Assembly: GCA_018382295.1 (NCBI GenBank)
Contig: JAGZQF010000012.1
Span: 1 to 64,000, forward strand
DNA: 64,000 nt
Direction of reading: 5' to 3'
Source: Collinsella sp.
GTDB lineage: Bacteria; Actinomycetota; Coriobacteriia; Coriobacteriales; Coriobacteriaceae
Below, one piece after another: positions 1 through 8,548 of the stretch. Under the pieces are notes generated by a model. It saw only the letters and a list, made by a program, of their open reading frames with translations. It searched no databases and was not told the DNA's origin. A program made the position numbers and the translations under genes. How positions within the stretch are numbered: the stretch's first letter is position 1; each line of letters begins with the position of its first letter.

Positions 1-252
1 GGTCAGTGGGTCATCGTCCCGGCATTCAGCATCAGGGTAGCGCTGCGACGCGGAAATCGCGCGCCGTTGCCGCGCCCCGCAGTGCCCGCTTCCCCCGAGG
101 ACAATTATCAGTGCAGGTAGAAAGCTTGCCGATTTTTGAAAAAGATGGGTGTGGTCGGCCTCATCGAGTTCATCGTAGTAAATCGGCCTTTTTCTTGGCA
201 TGCGGCGAGTTAAATGCCAGTTCCCGTGTTGGAATTGCCCTGTCCATTCGTG
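1..252. other. Unassigned left edge
   Basis: No convincing gene is visible. Frame 1 is open from the window edge to a TAG at 118-120 and could be the last 39 codons of a gene that starts outside the window, but its translation is arginine- and proline-rich and I do not recognise it. The remaining bases up to the palindromic repeat show no start with a ribosome-binding site. Confidence 0.3.
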
Positions 253-253
253 A

Positions 254-317
254 GTTGCGGTGAAATCGGGACTGTTAGACGCTCCAAGGTCCTCAACGGT
301 CCGTATTTCACCGCAAC
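254..317. repeat. Palindromic repeat family A, copy 1
   Basis: The ends GTTGCGGTGAAAT (254-266) and ATTTCACCGCAAC (305-317) are exact reverse complements around a less regular centre. The same ends occur at 1476-1540 and 54165-54229, so this is a dispersed palindromic intergenic repeat. Confidence 0.8.
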
Positions 318-368
318 TTGGAAGGGGCGAGCGGCGTTGGCCAAGCATTGTTGACGGGTTGGAACGGC

Positions 369-1289
369 TTAGGCTTGTTTGCGGCGCTTCCATTGCTTTC
401 GGCACCAGCACATGAGTGCCTCTATGAAGGGAATCGTGATGAGGATGACCCATGCGGGATGGGGCTGTGCCAAACAAAGCCACATATAGAGGAACCAGGC
501 AATGGCGGCTGTTGCACAGACGACGCCGATCAGCTTGGAGAGATGATGTCGGTCGATAAAGTCGCCCATCGCCTCGTAGACGGGAATCAGAAAGACCAGA
601 AAGAGCCCCATACCCCACGTGCCGCAGATGATGCCGAGCGCGAGATAGGCGAGGACGACAAGTGCAGGAAAGGGAAACTCGTTCCATGCGCGACCGATCT
701 AGGTGTGGAAATGCTTGCCATGATGGTCGAGCTTGTCGTGTGCCTCTTTCCAGCTGGAAAACGTCTCGCCGTCGATGGTGACGGTGCCGTCGCCATTGGT
801 ACGCACGCTATGTCCATCGTCCTCTAGCGTATCGATATGCAATCCGCCCGGCCCCACATGGACCTCTTCACCCTTGCGCTCGTTAGCCACGTGGATACCG
901 CTCCAACCAACATGAACCTCTTCACCTTTGTTGGGGTCGACGACGTGAATGCCGCGTGCAAGGGAAATGTCGACAAGTGGCTTGCCGTCAGGATCCACGT
1001 GCTCGGTAGAAGACTCGGTGCCTTCAGTCTCGTCGTAATTATTTGCGTCAACGTCATCGTCGGCCGAGGTGTCGACATCGCTAGCCGCTTCCCCATATAG
1101 CAACTCATCCAGTGACACGCCATACAGCGCGGCGAGTGCAATAAGGTTATCGGTATCGGGCGAGGATTCGCTGCGTTCCCATTTGCTGACAGCTTGGCGG
1201 CTTACGCCCAACTGGGCAGCAAGAGCCTCCTGGGAAAGACCGGCAGCTCTGCGGCGATCGACGAGGCGCTGTGCCATCGCAAGATCCAT
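369..1289 (-). pseudogene. XRE-type regulator with C-terminal membrane domain, split by an in-frame TAG
   Basis: The first 196 codons encode an N-terminal Cro/CI-type helix-turn-helix (about residues 5-60, with the ARRL-like pattern LSQEALAAQLGVSRQAVSKW) and a linker in which the block KGEEVHVG occurs twice. Translation stops at TAG (699-701). The same frame then stays open for 109 more codons, without a start codon at its beginning. It opens with WNEFPFPALVVLAYLALG and holds three or four likely membrane spans. Many small XRE regulators end in a membrane tail of this type, so the two parts are probably one gene interrupted by an amber codon. The start at 1289 is preceded by AAAGGA; an ATG at 1304 lies upstream of that site. 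The cytoplasmic part may still be made. Readthrough or a sequencing error are alternatives. Confidence 0.7.
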
Positions 1290-1475
1290 AGTGGTTCCTT
1301 TCATGTGGCGACCGTAATCGAATGAGCCGAGTATGCCGAGAATAACCGGTAGCGACCACCATTTCTAGTTAGAATCTGCCCCAACCCTACCGCAACTACG
1401 AGTAGCAACCCCCTAATGGCCTGCCATTTCATGACAAATGTTAGTACGCATAACAGCCAAGAGCCCTCTCAATAC

Positions 1476-1540
1476 GTTGCGGTGGAATAGTTCCTGTTTC
1501 ATGGCTCTGCTATGCCAAACAGGAACTATTCCACCGCAAC
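1476..1540. repeat. Palindromic repeat family A, copy 2
   Basis: The two 24-base arms (1476-1499 and 1517-1540) are perfectly complementary around a 17-base loop. The outer 13 bases match family A; the inner arm bases differ from the other copies but remain paired. It lies in the 560-base gene-free stretch 1290-1855, which otherwise holds the palindrome at 1593-1730 and a terminator. Confidence 0.85.
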
Positions 1541-1592
1541 TTACTATCAGGCCACGCACCCGCAGAGTAGCTACGGGTGCCTAGGGTAGGAT

Positions 1593-1730
1593 GCGGCGTG
1601 CATTTTTGGGAGTTTTCAGCAGCCGAGGGTGCGTTGGGGCTCAGAATCAGGGCTTCCAGCGCTGTTTTGTGCGTCCGATCCCGCGCCCGCGGACTCCGGG
1701 ATGCTGAAAACTCCAGAATTTGCACGCCGC
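1593..1730. repeat. Large imperfect palindrome
   Basis: Arms 1593-1621 and 1702-1730 are near-perfect reverse complements; the core GAGTTTTCAGCA pairs with TGCTGAAAACTC and the outer GCGGCGTGCA with TGCACGCCGC. About 80 bases separate them. It is intergenic, and no second copy was seen in the window. Confidence 0.75.
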
Positions 1731-1750
1731 CCCCTGGGGTACCTGCAGGC

Positions 1751-1794
1751 AAAAAGCAACCGCCCCGCCGAAATATGCAATCGGCGGGGCGGTT
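1751..1794 (-). terminator. Terminator of the ABC exporter operon
   Basis: The stem AACCGCCCCGCCG (1758-1770) pairs with CGGCGGGGCGGTT (1782-1794). On the minus strand the hairpin is followed by GCTTTTTGCC, as expected for an intrinsic terminator 60 bases after the permease stop. Confidence 0.8.
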
Positions 1795-1855
1795 TATACA
1801 AAAATGCTGCTGCGGGCGCGTCGGCAGCTCGCTAGAACTTGAATCCCAGGACAGG

Positions 1856-4512
1856 CTACTCGGCGCTTTTGAGGGCGCCGACCATGTCGATCTTGTTGAG
1901 GGTACGATTGGTGGCGAGGTTGACGATAAACGTAAAGCCAAAGGAAAGCACCACGGCGAGCACGTAGCTTAGCGGCTCGACCTCGACGTCAAAGTACAGC
2001 GACGGCATCTGCAAAATGTACGTAAAACTCTCGGCCAGCAAGCCGCCCAGCGGCACGCCCAGCGCAGCGCCGATCGCCGTGAGGATCAACGTCTCCTTGT
2101 TGACGTAATGGTGCACCTCACCGCGACGGAAGCCCAACACCTTAATGGTCGCCAGCTCGCGCTCGCGCAGTTTTCCCAATGCTCGGCCGTACTCGAAATC
2201 GTAAGCCAACCGTCACTCTTAAGATTCTTGCTAAACGCAATCTGGTCGGCCGACGAACCCTTAAGCAGCACAAAGACGCCGTTAAGACGTGCGCTTCGAC
2301 CGAACGCGCGCTCATAGGTGCCCTGCGTCATGTAAAGCGTGTTGCCCAGATAGTTAAGCGAAATGTCGCTGACTTTGACCTTGGCAACATTGAGCGACGA
2401 ATCCTGGACGTGAGCCGTATCGCCCGGCTGAATCCCCAGCACCAGCTGTGAACTCTTGCTCAGATACACGTCTCCGTCACGCAAAGGCAGCGGTTCATTG
2501 GACTCATCCTCCAGACGCACGTAATCGCCCAAGTCACCCGTGCGGTCATCGGGCACCACGATCAGCTGCACGGTCTCGCTCTTGCCGCCAAACGTAAAGG
2601 TGACGTTGTCGGTCATAATCGGCAGGGTCGAGGTCACGGTCACGTTGAAATCATTGGCCGCGCTGCGCTCATCCAATGCCGCGCACGTCTGCGAAAAATC
2701 GTCGGGATTGGCGACCGCCAGCAGGTCGTAGCGCGTGATATGCCCGTACTGTTTGGGCGAAAGCGCCACCGACGTGTCGCGAATGCCCATACCGCAGATC
2801 ACGAGCGCCGTGCAGCCGGCGATACCGAAGATGGTCATAAAAGCGCGCTTTTTGTAGCGGAACAGGTTACGTGCTGCCACCTTGTTCAAAAAGCCCATGC
2901 GGCGCCAGATAAAGCCGATGCGCTCAAGCAAGATGCGAGAGCCGGCGCGCGGGGCCTTGGGACGCATGAGCGAGGCTGGGGTCTCGGCCATCTCGTGGCG
3001 GCAGGCGATAATCGTAGCGCCCACCACGCCCACGGCAAACAGCGCCACCGACACGAGTGAAGACACGATATCGTACGAAAGCAGCATCTGGGGCAGCGAG
3101 TACATGTCGTCGAACACCGTAAACAAGAACAGTGGCAGGCCCACAAAGCCGATGATGTTGCCGAGCACGCCGCCGATCAGACATGCCCACAGCGCATAGT
3201 CCACGTATTTGGACAGGATGCGCTCGCGTGAATAGCCAAGCGCCTTGTACAGGCCAATAAGCGTGCGCTCCTCCTCGACCATGCGCGTGGCGGTGGTGAG
3301 GCTGATGAGCACGGCGACGATAAAGAAGATAAACGGGAACACCGTGGCGATGGCCTCGATCGAAGAACTGTCGCTCTCGACGCTCGAGTAGCTTGCGATG
3401 TTACCGCGGTCCTGAATGTACCAAGTGCATTCACCCAGATTGGAAAGCTCGGCGCGGGCATCGGCGAATTGCTGATCGGCGGCGGCGCGGCGCTGGTCCA
3501 ACTCGGCCTGAGCTTGGACGCGCTCCTCGCTGCCCTCGGCCATGCGGTTGATGCTATCCTGCTCAATCCCAAAGAGCATGGCGGCCTGGCGCTCAGCCGC
3601 ATCCAAGCTTGCCGGCGTGTCAACCGTCAGCTCCTGGACGCGCGCCTTTTCACGCTCCTCGCGGATCTTCTCGATATTGCCCTTGACCTCATTGATCTTT
3701 GCCGTGTAGGCATCCGAGTAGGAGTTGAGGCTCTTGGCTCCCTCGACGATCACGTGGACCGCGGAGTAGGACGATGATGTCGCGGCATCCTCGCTCACAT
3801 AGAACTTATAGTCCGCAGCCGAAGCGGCACGGAAGGCGTTGACTGTCGAGTCGGAGCTCACATCAGTGGGGTCGAGGACCTCGGCCGTAATGGTGTAATC
3901 GCCCGCGGCAAACTGATCCTTGGCACTTTGGTTGGACGAGCTCGCGTCATTGGCGGCAAAACTCACCGTATCGCCGAGCTTTTTGCCCGAAGCCTTCAGG
4001 AACTTCGAAGTCACCGCGACTTCATCGGCGCTCTCGGGCAAATCGCCGCTCACCAGCACCGGCTGATCGATGTTCTCCTTGGAGAGACTTTGCACGACCA
4101 CGCGCTCGCGCGTTGTGCCCACGGCGGTGTAGGCGGTCTCGGTGTAGATGCCCTCGACCGTCTCGACGCCGTCGACCTCTTGGATAGCCGCGAGATCGTC
4201 GCGCGTAAGGCCATAGGTCGACTGCACGTTAATGTCATAGACATTCTGCTGGTCAAAATAGGCGTCGACCGAATCGCACAAATCCTCGCAGCCCGCCTTA
4301 AGGCCGCACATCACGCTCACGCCAAGCGCAGTGATGACCACGATAGATAGGAAGCGCTTAAGACTGCCCCGAATCGTGCGGTAGATGCCACGGCGAAAAA
4401 CCGTCGGCACCATATCGTTTGAGCTTTGGGCGGTACGGTAGGTCGCGAACTCCCGGTCGCGGCCCGCGTGCTCCGTATCGTGGTTTTGGCTGTTTTGGCA
4501 ATCTTGGTCCAT
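1856..4512 (-). pseudogene. FtsX-type ABC transporter permease, internal deletion and frameshift
   Basis: The first part encodes a large FtsX/MacB-type permease: a first membrane span near residues 50-70, a long extracytoplasmic domain with a coiled segment (about 270-370), then a membrane core and a second extracytoplasmic domain. Near 2180 the frame changes. The second frame resumes at RERELATIKVLGF, the conserved cytoplasmic motif that in this family follows two membrane spans, and runs to the stop at 1856. The spans expected between AEHWEN and this motif are absent, so roughly 80 codons are missing and the frame is shifted. The ATG at 4512 overlaps the end of the ATPase gene; a GTG at 4524 is possible. 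The exporter is probably inactive unless this is an assembly error. Confidence 0.75.
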
Positions 4513-4517
4513 GGGCG

Positions 4518-5219
4518 CTACCACTCGATCGTCTCGATAGGCACGGGATTTTGCTGGACCGTCTCGCTCTCCACGCGACCGTTCTTAAAGCGGATCAGGC
4601 GATCGGCCATGGGCGCCAGCGCGGAGTTGTGGGTGATGATGATGACCGTAATGCCCTGCTTGCGGCAAGTGTCCTGCAGCAGCTGCAAGATCTGCTTGCC
4701 GGTTTTATAGTCAAGTGCACCCGTGGGCTCGTCGCACAAAAGCAGCTTGGGGTTCTTTGCCAGTGCGCGGGCAATGGACACGCGCTGCTGCTCGCCGCCC
4801 GAAAGCTGTGCCGGAAAGTTGCCCAGGCGCTCGCCCAGGCCAACCTGACGAAGCGTTTGCTCGGCATCGAGCGAATCAGGGCAGATTTGCGCCGCAAGCT
4901 CAACATTTTCGAGCGCCGTCAGGTTGGGGACCAGATTGTAGAACTGGAAGACAAAGCCGACGTCGGCGCGGCGGTATTCCACGAGCTGCGCCTCGTTAGC
5001 GGAGCTCACATCGCGCCCGTCCACCGTCACGGTGCCGGAAGTCGCCGTATCCATGCCGCCCAGAATGTTGAGCGCCGTGGTCTTGCCGGCACCCGAAGCA
5101 CCCAAAATGATGGCGAGCTCGCCGCGCTCGACCGTAAAGCTCGCGCCGTCGAGTGCGTGAATGCGGGCGTCGCCCTCGCCGTATGCCTTGATGACGTCTT
5201 TGAATTCGATATAAGCCAT
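4518..5219 (-). CDS. ABC transporter ATP-binding protein (MacB/LolD type)
   Basis: The 233-residue protein has a complete ATPase set: Walker [10 protein letters not shown] (40-48), signature LSGGEQQR (139-146), Walker B LLLCDE (159-164) and H-loop TH (196-197). The close match to the LolD/MacB class fits its position directly before an FtsX-type permease, with which it overlaps by a few bases in one operon. It would power export of an unknown substrate, or act mechanically on the extracytoplasmic domain of the permease. Because that permease gene is broken, the ATPase may have no partner here. Confidence 0.9.
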   Translation of the reverse strand: MAYIEFKDVIKAYGEGDARIHALDGASFTVERGELAIILGASGAGKTTALNILGGMDTATSGTVTVDGRDVSSANEAQLVEYRRADVGFVFQFYNLVPNLTALENVELAAQICPDSLDAEQTLRQVGLGERLGNFPAQLSGGEQQRVSIARALAKNPKLLLCDEPTGALDYKTGKQILQLLQDTCRKQGITVIIITHNSALAPMADRLIRFKNGRVESETVQQNPVPIETIEW

Positions 5220-5275
5220 CGATCGGTTCCCATCTGGTCGGATAACTCTTTAGTATTACCCATTTCGCACCGACT

Positions 5276-5320
5276 AAAAAGGGACGGGTTTATTTTGGCA
5301 GGTTCTATATGGGGAAACGG
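5276..5320 (+). repeat. Dispersed repeat family C, copy 1
   Basis: A 45-base block with AAAAAGGGAC, GGTTTATTTTGG and GGGGAAACG recurs on the minus strand at 34126-34169 with about five differences. It lies in the 271-base gap upstream of the ABC ATPase gene; a promoter role is possible but not shown. Confidence 0.7.
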
Positions 5321-5490
5321 CAGCTATAGATGAGGCGCCGGGGAGGCAGAGAAATCATCGATGGGGTCAGGCCGACCGCCAAACACAACGCACGCATCTC
5401 AATCTGTCAGCCAAATCATTCGAACAGCTGTTCGTTTCTATGATATGATTCCGCTATCTAAGCAGGCCAATACGCAGAAAGGCGGCCAAC

Positions 5491-6129
5491 ATGGCGTTCG
5501 ACTTTAAGAAGGAATGCAAGGAGCTCTACAGACCTGCAAGCAAGCCGAGTATCATAACTGTCCCGCCTATGAGCTACGTTGCCGTTCGCGGAAAGGGCGA
5601 CCCAAATACCGAAGGTGGCGAGTATCAAAATGCCCTGCCGCTGCTTTACGGCATCGCCTATACCGTCAAGATGTCAAAGAAAGGCTCAAGGAGTATCGAG
5701 GGCTATTTCGACTTTGTGGTACCGCCGCTCGAGGGCTTCTGGTGGCAAGACTCCCCGAGCGGCGACATCGATTATGTACGCAAGGACGATTTCAACTTTA
5801 TCTCGTGCATCCGCCTGCCCGATTTCGTCACCCGAGATGACTTTGACTGGGCGGTCGCGGAAGCCACGGCCAAAAAGAAACTGGACTTTTCTGCCGTCGA
5901 GCTGCTTAAAGTTGACGAGGGTCTCTGCGTTCAATGCATGCATACCGGACCCTACGACAGCGAGCCGGCAACCGTAGACGCCATGCATGAATATGCGACC
6001 GAGCAGGGCTATGTCCCCGACTTCTCAGACACCCGTTTACATCACGAAATCTATCTTTCCGATCCACGCAAGTGTGCGCCGGAGAAACTTAAGACTGTGG
6101 TTCGTCATCCTATCAAGCGCGCTGAATAG
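5491..6129 (+). CDS. GyrI-like (SOUL/AraC-effector fold) small-molecule-binding protein
   Basis: The 212-residue protein starts MAFDFKKECKELY after the ribosome-binding site AAAGGCGG. It has the features of stand-alone GyrI-like proteins: the early YVAVRGKGDPN strand, a central EGFWW segment, and the late QCMHTGPYDSEP motif. These proteins share the ligand-binding fold of AraC-type effector domains and are thought to bind small molecules. There is no DNA-binding domain. The gene stands alone, divergent from the ABC exporter operon. The specific ligand cannot be told from sequence. Confidence 0.85.
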   Translation: MAFDFKKECKELYRPASKPSIITVPPMSYVAVRGKGDPNTEGGEYQNALPLLYGIAYTVKMSKKGSRSIEGYFDFVVPPLEGFWWQDSPSGDIDYVRKDDFNFISCIRLPDFVTRDDFDWAVAEATAKKKLDFSAVELLKVDEGLCVQCMHTGPYDSEPATVDAMHEYATEQGYVPDFSDTRLHHEIYLSDPRKCAPEKLKTVVRHPIKRAE

Positions 6130-6299
6130 CGTGGAGCGTCATTTCACGCGCTGGGTTTTAAGCCAGCCAACCAGCCGCCTCCTAGGCCGTCCGGTAATTA
6201 TCTTGACGCGGCCCGTCGCATCTTATAAGTTTGTTTTGCTAAAGCTGGAAAGCCTCTCAACGATGCGCAACTCCAGCTCTTTTTCTATCAAGAGGCTTA

Positions 6300-6425
6300 A
6301 TGAAATACCAGAAGTCGCGGATATCCATCAACGAACAAATAGCACTATTGACAGAAAACAAGGGTCTTAAGTGCTCTGATCAAAGCAAACTCGAGCGAGC
6401 TTTGGTCGAAGTCGGCTACTACAGG
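6300..6425 (+). pseudogene. N-terminal remnant of an Abi-family (AbiD/AbiF-like) gene
   Basis: From the ATG at 6300 the first 42 codons read MKYQKSRISINEQIALL and continue to VEVGYYR. This is the typical opening of Abi_2 phage-defence proteins, where a 'KP...EEQ...LL..RG' segment is followed by a 'YYR' motif. The expected next residues (LSGY-like) and some 250 further residues are absent; the frame instead runs antisense into the neighbouring ogt gene. Local base composition is lower in GC than the neighbours, which fits acquired DNA. I call it a decayed defence gene of which only the start remains. Confidence 0.5.
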
Positions 6426-6440
6426 CAAAGCACTCGAACG

Positions 6441-7019
6441 CTACTCCTCGTACGCGCCCTCAAGCCGGAGCAGCCACTCCTTACGGTCGAGGCCGCCGGC
6501 ATATCCGTTGAGCGACCCGTCGGCGGCAACCACGCGATGGCACGGCACAATAATCGAAACAGGGTTACGCGCGACCGCAGCCCCCACGGCACGGGGGGAC
6601 ACAACGGGCGCCTCGTTTCCCGGTACACGATGTCGAGCCGCAACACGCTGGGCGATCTCGCCATACGTGGCAACCTCGCCGCGCGGAATGGAAAGCAGCT
6701 CGTACCAAACTTCACGCTGAAACGCCGTACCGATCATATGCAACGGCGGCGTAAACCGAGGTTCCTGCCCTGCAAAATAAGCATTCAGCCAAGCCCAGGA
6801 ACGCTCAAGCACCGAAGACGCCGCACCATTTGCAGGACTCACCGACGACATGCCGCCAGCACCAGAAACTGCATCGGCGCCTTCAACATGTTCAGGATCT
6901 TCTTTGAGAAGCGTGGAGCCAAAATGCTCCTGTCCCTCAAACCAAAGCCCCGTCAGACCGCGGCCATCAGCGGCAAGCAAGATTTCGCCCAAAGGCGAAG
7001 CAAACGTCGTCGTGACCAC
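6441..7019 (-). CDS. ogt: Methylated-DNA--protein-cysteine methyltransferase
   Basis: This 192-residue protein removes alkyl groups from O6-alkylguanine in DNA by transferring them to its own cysteine. The acceptor motif PCHRV holds Cys160; upstream are AFQREVW (99-105) and the helix TYGEIAQ, and downstream the GYAGGLDRKEWLL segment, all typical of the Ogt/AGT C-terminal domain. Residues 40-65 form a poorly conserved acidic and glycine-rich insert. The start appears to be GTG at 7019 behind AAAGGAG. It stands alone between the Abi remnant and a tandem repeat. Confidence 0.93.
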   Translation of the reverse strand: MVTTTFASPLGEILLAADGRGLTGLWFEGQEHFGSTLLKEDPEHVEGADAVSGAGGMSSVSPANGAASSVLERSWAWLNAYFAGQEPRFTPPLHMIGTAFQREVWYELLSIPRGEVATYGEIAQRVAARHRVPGNEAPVVSPRAVGAAVARNPVSIIVPCHRVVAADGSLNGYAGGLDRKEWLLRLEGAYEE

Positions 7020-7078
7020 CAGCGGCTCCTTTCAAAACTCCGCAACATAATACCGCGAATTGTGCAGACAACCCCAAT

Positions 7079-7231
7079 CGACCCCAAAGTCACCCAAGGC
7101 AGCAGGCGCGCAGCGCCGCAGCTGCCGCACGACCCCAAAGTCCCCGCAGGCAGCAGGCGCGCAGCGCCGCAGCTGCCGCACGACCCCAAAGTCCCCGCAG
7201 GCAGCAGGCGCAAAGCGCCGAGGCCACCGCC
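7079..7231. repeat. 51-bp tandem repeat, three copies
   Basis: Units start at 7079, 7130 and 7181, each beginning CGACCCCAAAGT and containing GCAGCAGGCGC. Copies one and two differ at a few positions; the third loses similarity in its last third. The period of 51 bases keeps a minus-strand frame open, but that frame lacks the look of a gene. It fills the gap between ogt and asd. Confidence 0.85.
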
Positions 7232-7321
7232 GGGACCAGGGCCCGCAGCGGCCACGTGCCCTCACATCAGCCCAGCGGCCCCAACCAACAACGGCCCCAT
7301 CGCAGATCGCTTGCAGCAGCG

Positions 7322-8374
7322 TCACCGCAGGCGGGGGCCGGGCTTAGTTTTCAGAACACTCCGCAGACCAGTGTGGCGCCTTGTCCGCGGCTCCGAAGTA
7401 CGGATTTGGTCGCCGCAGCACCAGAAGGTGATACCGCGCGCGGCCTCGGGGTTCGAGATGTCGCGGCGCACGCGACCGACCCAAATCAGGTCCTGGTCAG
7501 ACGTGTCCATCGGCATGGGGAAGCGGTCGTGTGCATCCTCGGCAGCCATATCGTCAACCAGCTTGACGCCGGGAGCGGCAGCCAGCGCAGCACGGGCCTC
7601 GTCAACCGTAATATCGCGCTCAAACTCGAGCGTAATGCTCTCGGAGTGCGAGCGCAGCACAGGCACGCGCACGCAGGTGCAGTTCACGCGCAGCTCGGGC
7701 AGATGCATGATCTTACGGCCCTCGTTCTGCAGTTTCATCTCCTCGGAGGTAAAGCCCTCCTCCTTGACGCCGCCAATCTGCGGAATCAGGTTGCTCGCCA
7801 GCTGGGCGGCAAATGCGCGCGGCTCGGGAATCTCCTCGCCACGGCCCAGGGCGGCCAGCTGAGCCTCGAGCTCGGCCATACCGGGCGCGCCAGCGCCCGA
7901 AGCTGCCTGATACGTGGACACGATCATACGCTTCACGCCGGCAAGCTGATGCAGCGGCCACGTGGGAACCAGGCCGATGATGGTCGCGCAGTTGGGATTG
8001 GCGATAAGGCCGTGATGCCATTTGATATCGTCGGCATTGATCTCGGGCACGACCAGCGGCACCTCGGGATCCATGCGGAAGGCGTGGCTGTTGTCGACCA
8101 CGACGGCTCCGCGCTTGACGGCCTCGGGCAGCAGCTCCTTAGCGATATCGTCGCCGGCAGCGCCGAGCACGATGTCGCAGCCCTCAAAGGCCTCGGGGCA
8201 AGCCTCTTCGATCACGATTTGCTCGCCGCGGAACTCAACGGTCTTGCCCGCGGAGCGTGCGCTTGCCAACAGCTTGAGCTTGCCGACCGGGAACTCCTGC
8301 TCGTTGAGGCACTCGAGCATCTGGGTGCCCACGGCTCCCGTCGCGCCCAAAATAGCAACCGTGTACTGTTTCAT
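7322..8374 (-). CDS. asd: Aspartate-semialdehyde dehydrogenase with abnormal C-terminus
   Basis: The enzyme reduces aspartyl phosphate to aspartate semialdehyde, the branch point to lysine/diaminopimelate and threonine. The NADP-binding GATGAVG (10-16), catalytic Cys129 in NPNCATI and the RSHSE motif (His243) are all present. The family normally ends with a GDxxRKGAAxNxVQIAE helix; here the match stops after GDQIR (325) and the last 25 residues are basic and unrelated. The DNA coding for them overlaps a half palindrome of family B, so a deletion has probably joined the gene to the element. Activity is therefore doubtful. The ATG at 8374 has the site GGGGGAAGC; an upstream ATG at 8461 lacks one. 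lysC lies upstream. Confidence 0.88.
   Translation of the reverse strand: MKQYTVAILGATGAVGTQMLECLNEQEFPVGKLKLLASARSAGKTVEFRGEQIVIEEACPEAFEGCDIVLGAAGDDIAKELLPEAVKRGAVVVDNSHAFRMDPEVPLVVPEINADDIKWHHGLIANPNCATIIGLVPTWPLHQLAGVKRMIVSTYQAASGAGAPGMAELEAQLAALGRGEEIPEPRAFAAQLASNLIPQIGGVKEEGFTSEEMKLQNEGRKIMHLPELRVNCTCVRVPVLRSHSESITLEFERDITVDEARAALAAAPGVKLVDDMAAEDAHDRFPMPMDTSDQDLIWVGRVRRDISNPEAARGITFWCCGDQIRTSEPRTRRHTGLRSVLKTKPGPRLR
7333..7372 (+). repeat. Half copy of palindromic family B
   Basis: The stretch GGGCTTAGTTTTCAGAACAC followed by TCCGCAG matches the left arm of family B elements (compare 40223-40252 and 22288-22320). No complementary right arm is present. Read on the minus strand it supplies the last residues of asd. 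Confidence 0.6.
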
Positions 8375-8506
8375 GCTTCCCCCTTTAAAGGTTGTGGCTT
8401 TTGCCCGCACGCCGAGCAGGCCGATTATTGTTGCCAGTGTATACAAGAACAGGGCGGGCACGAAACCCGCCCCGTCGAAACGAAACCGAAACGAAACGCC
8501 CCGCCG

Positions 8507-8536
8507 TAGATTTTTGAGGCGAGTCCCAAAAATCTA
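8507..8536. terminator. Hairpin between lysC and asd
   Basis: TAGATTTTTG (8507-8516) pairs with CAAAAATCTA (8527-8536). A second GC hairpin, GGGCGGG/CCCGCCC, follows near 8452-8472. Together they may end or attenuate lysC transcription before asd. Confidence 0.5.
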
Positions 8537-8548
8537 GCGAGATAGCAG

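Noticed and set aside
7032..7325. Minus-strand protein with 17-residue repeats
   Set aside because: The repeats follow from a 51-base DNA tandem repeat; there is no ribosome-binding site, and the composition (Cys, Arg, Ala) looks like translated non-coding DNA.
7256..8509. Long open frame on the plus strand opposite asd
   Set aside because: It is the mirror of the well-supported asd gene in high-GC DNA, has no family match and no ribosome-binding site.
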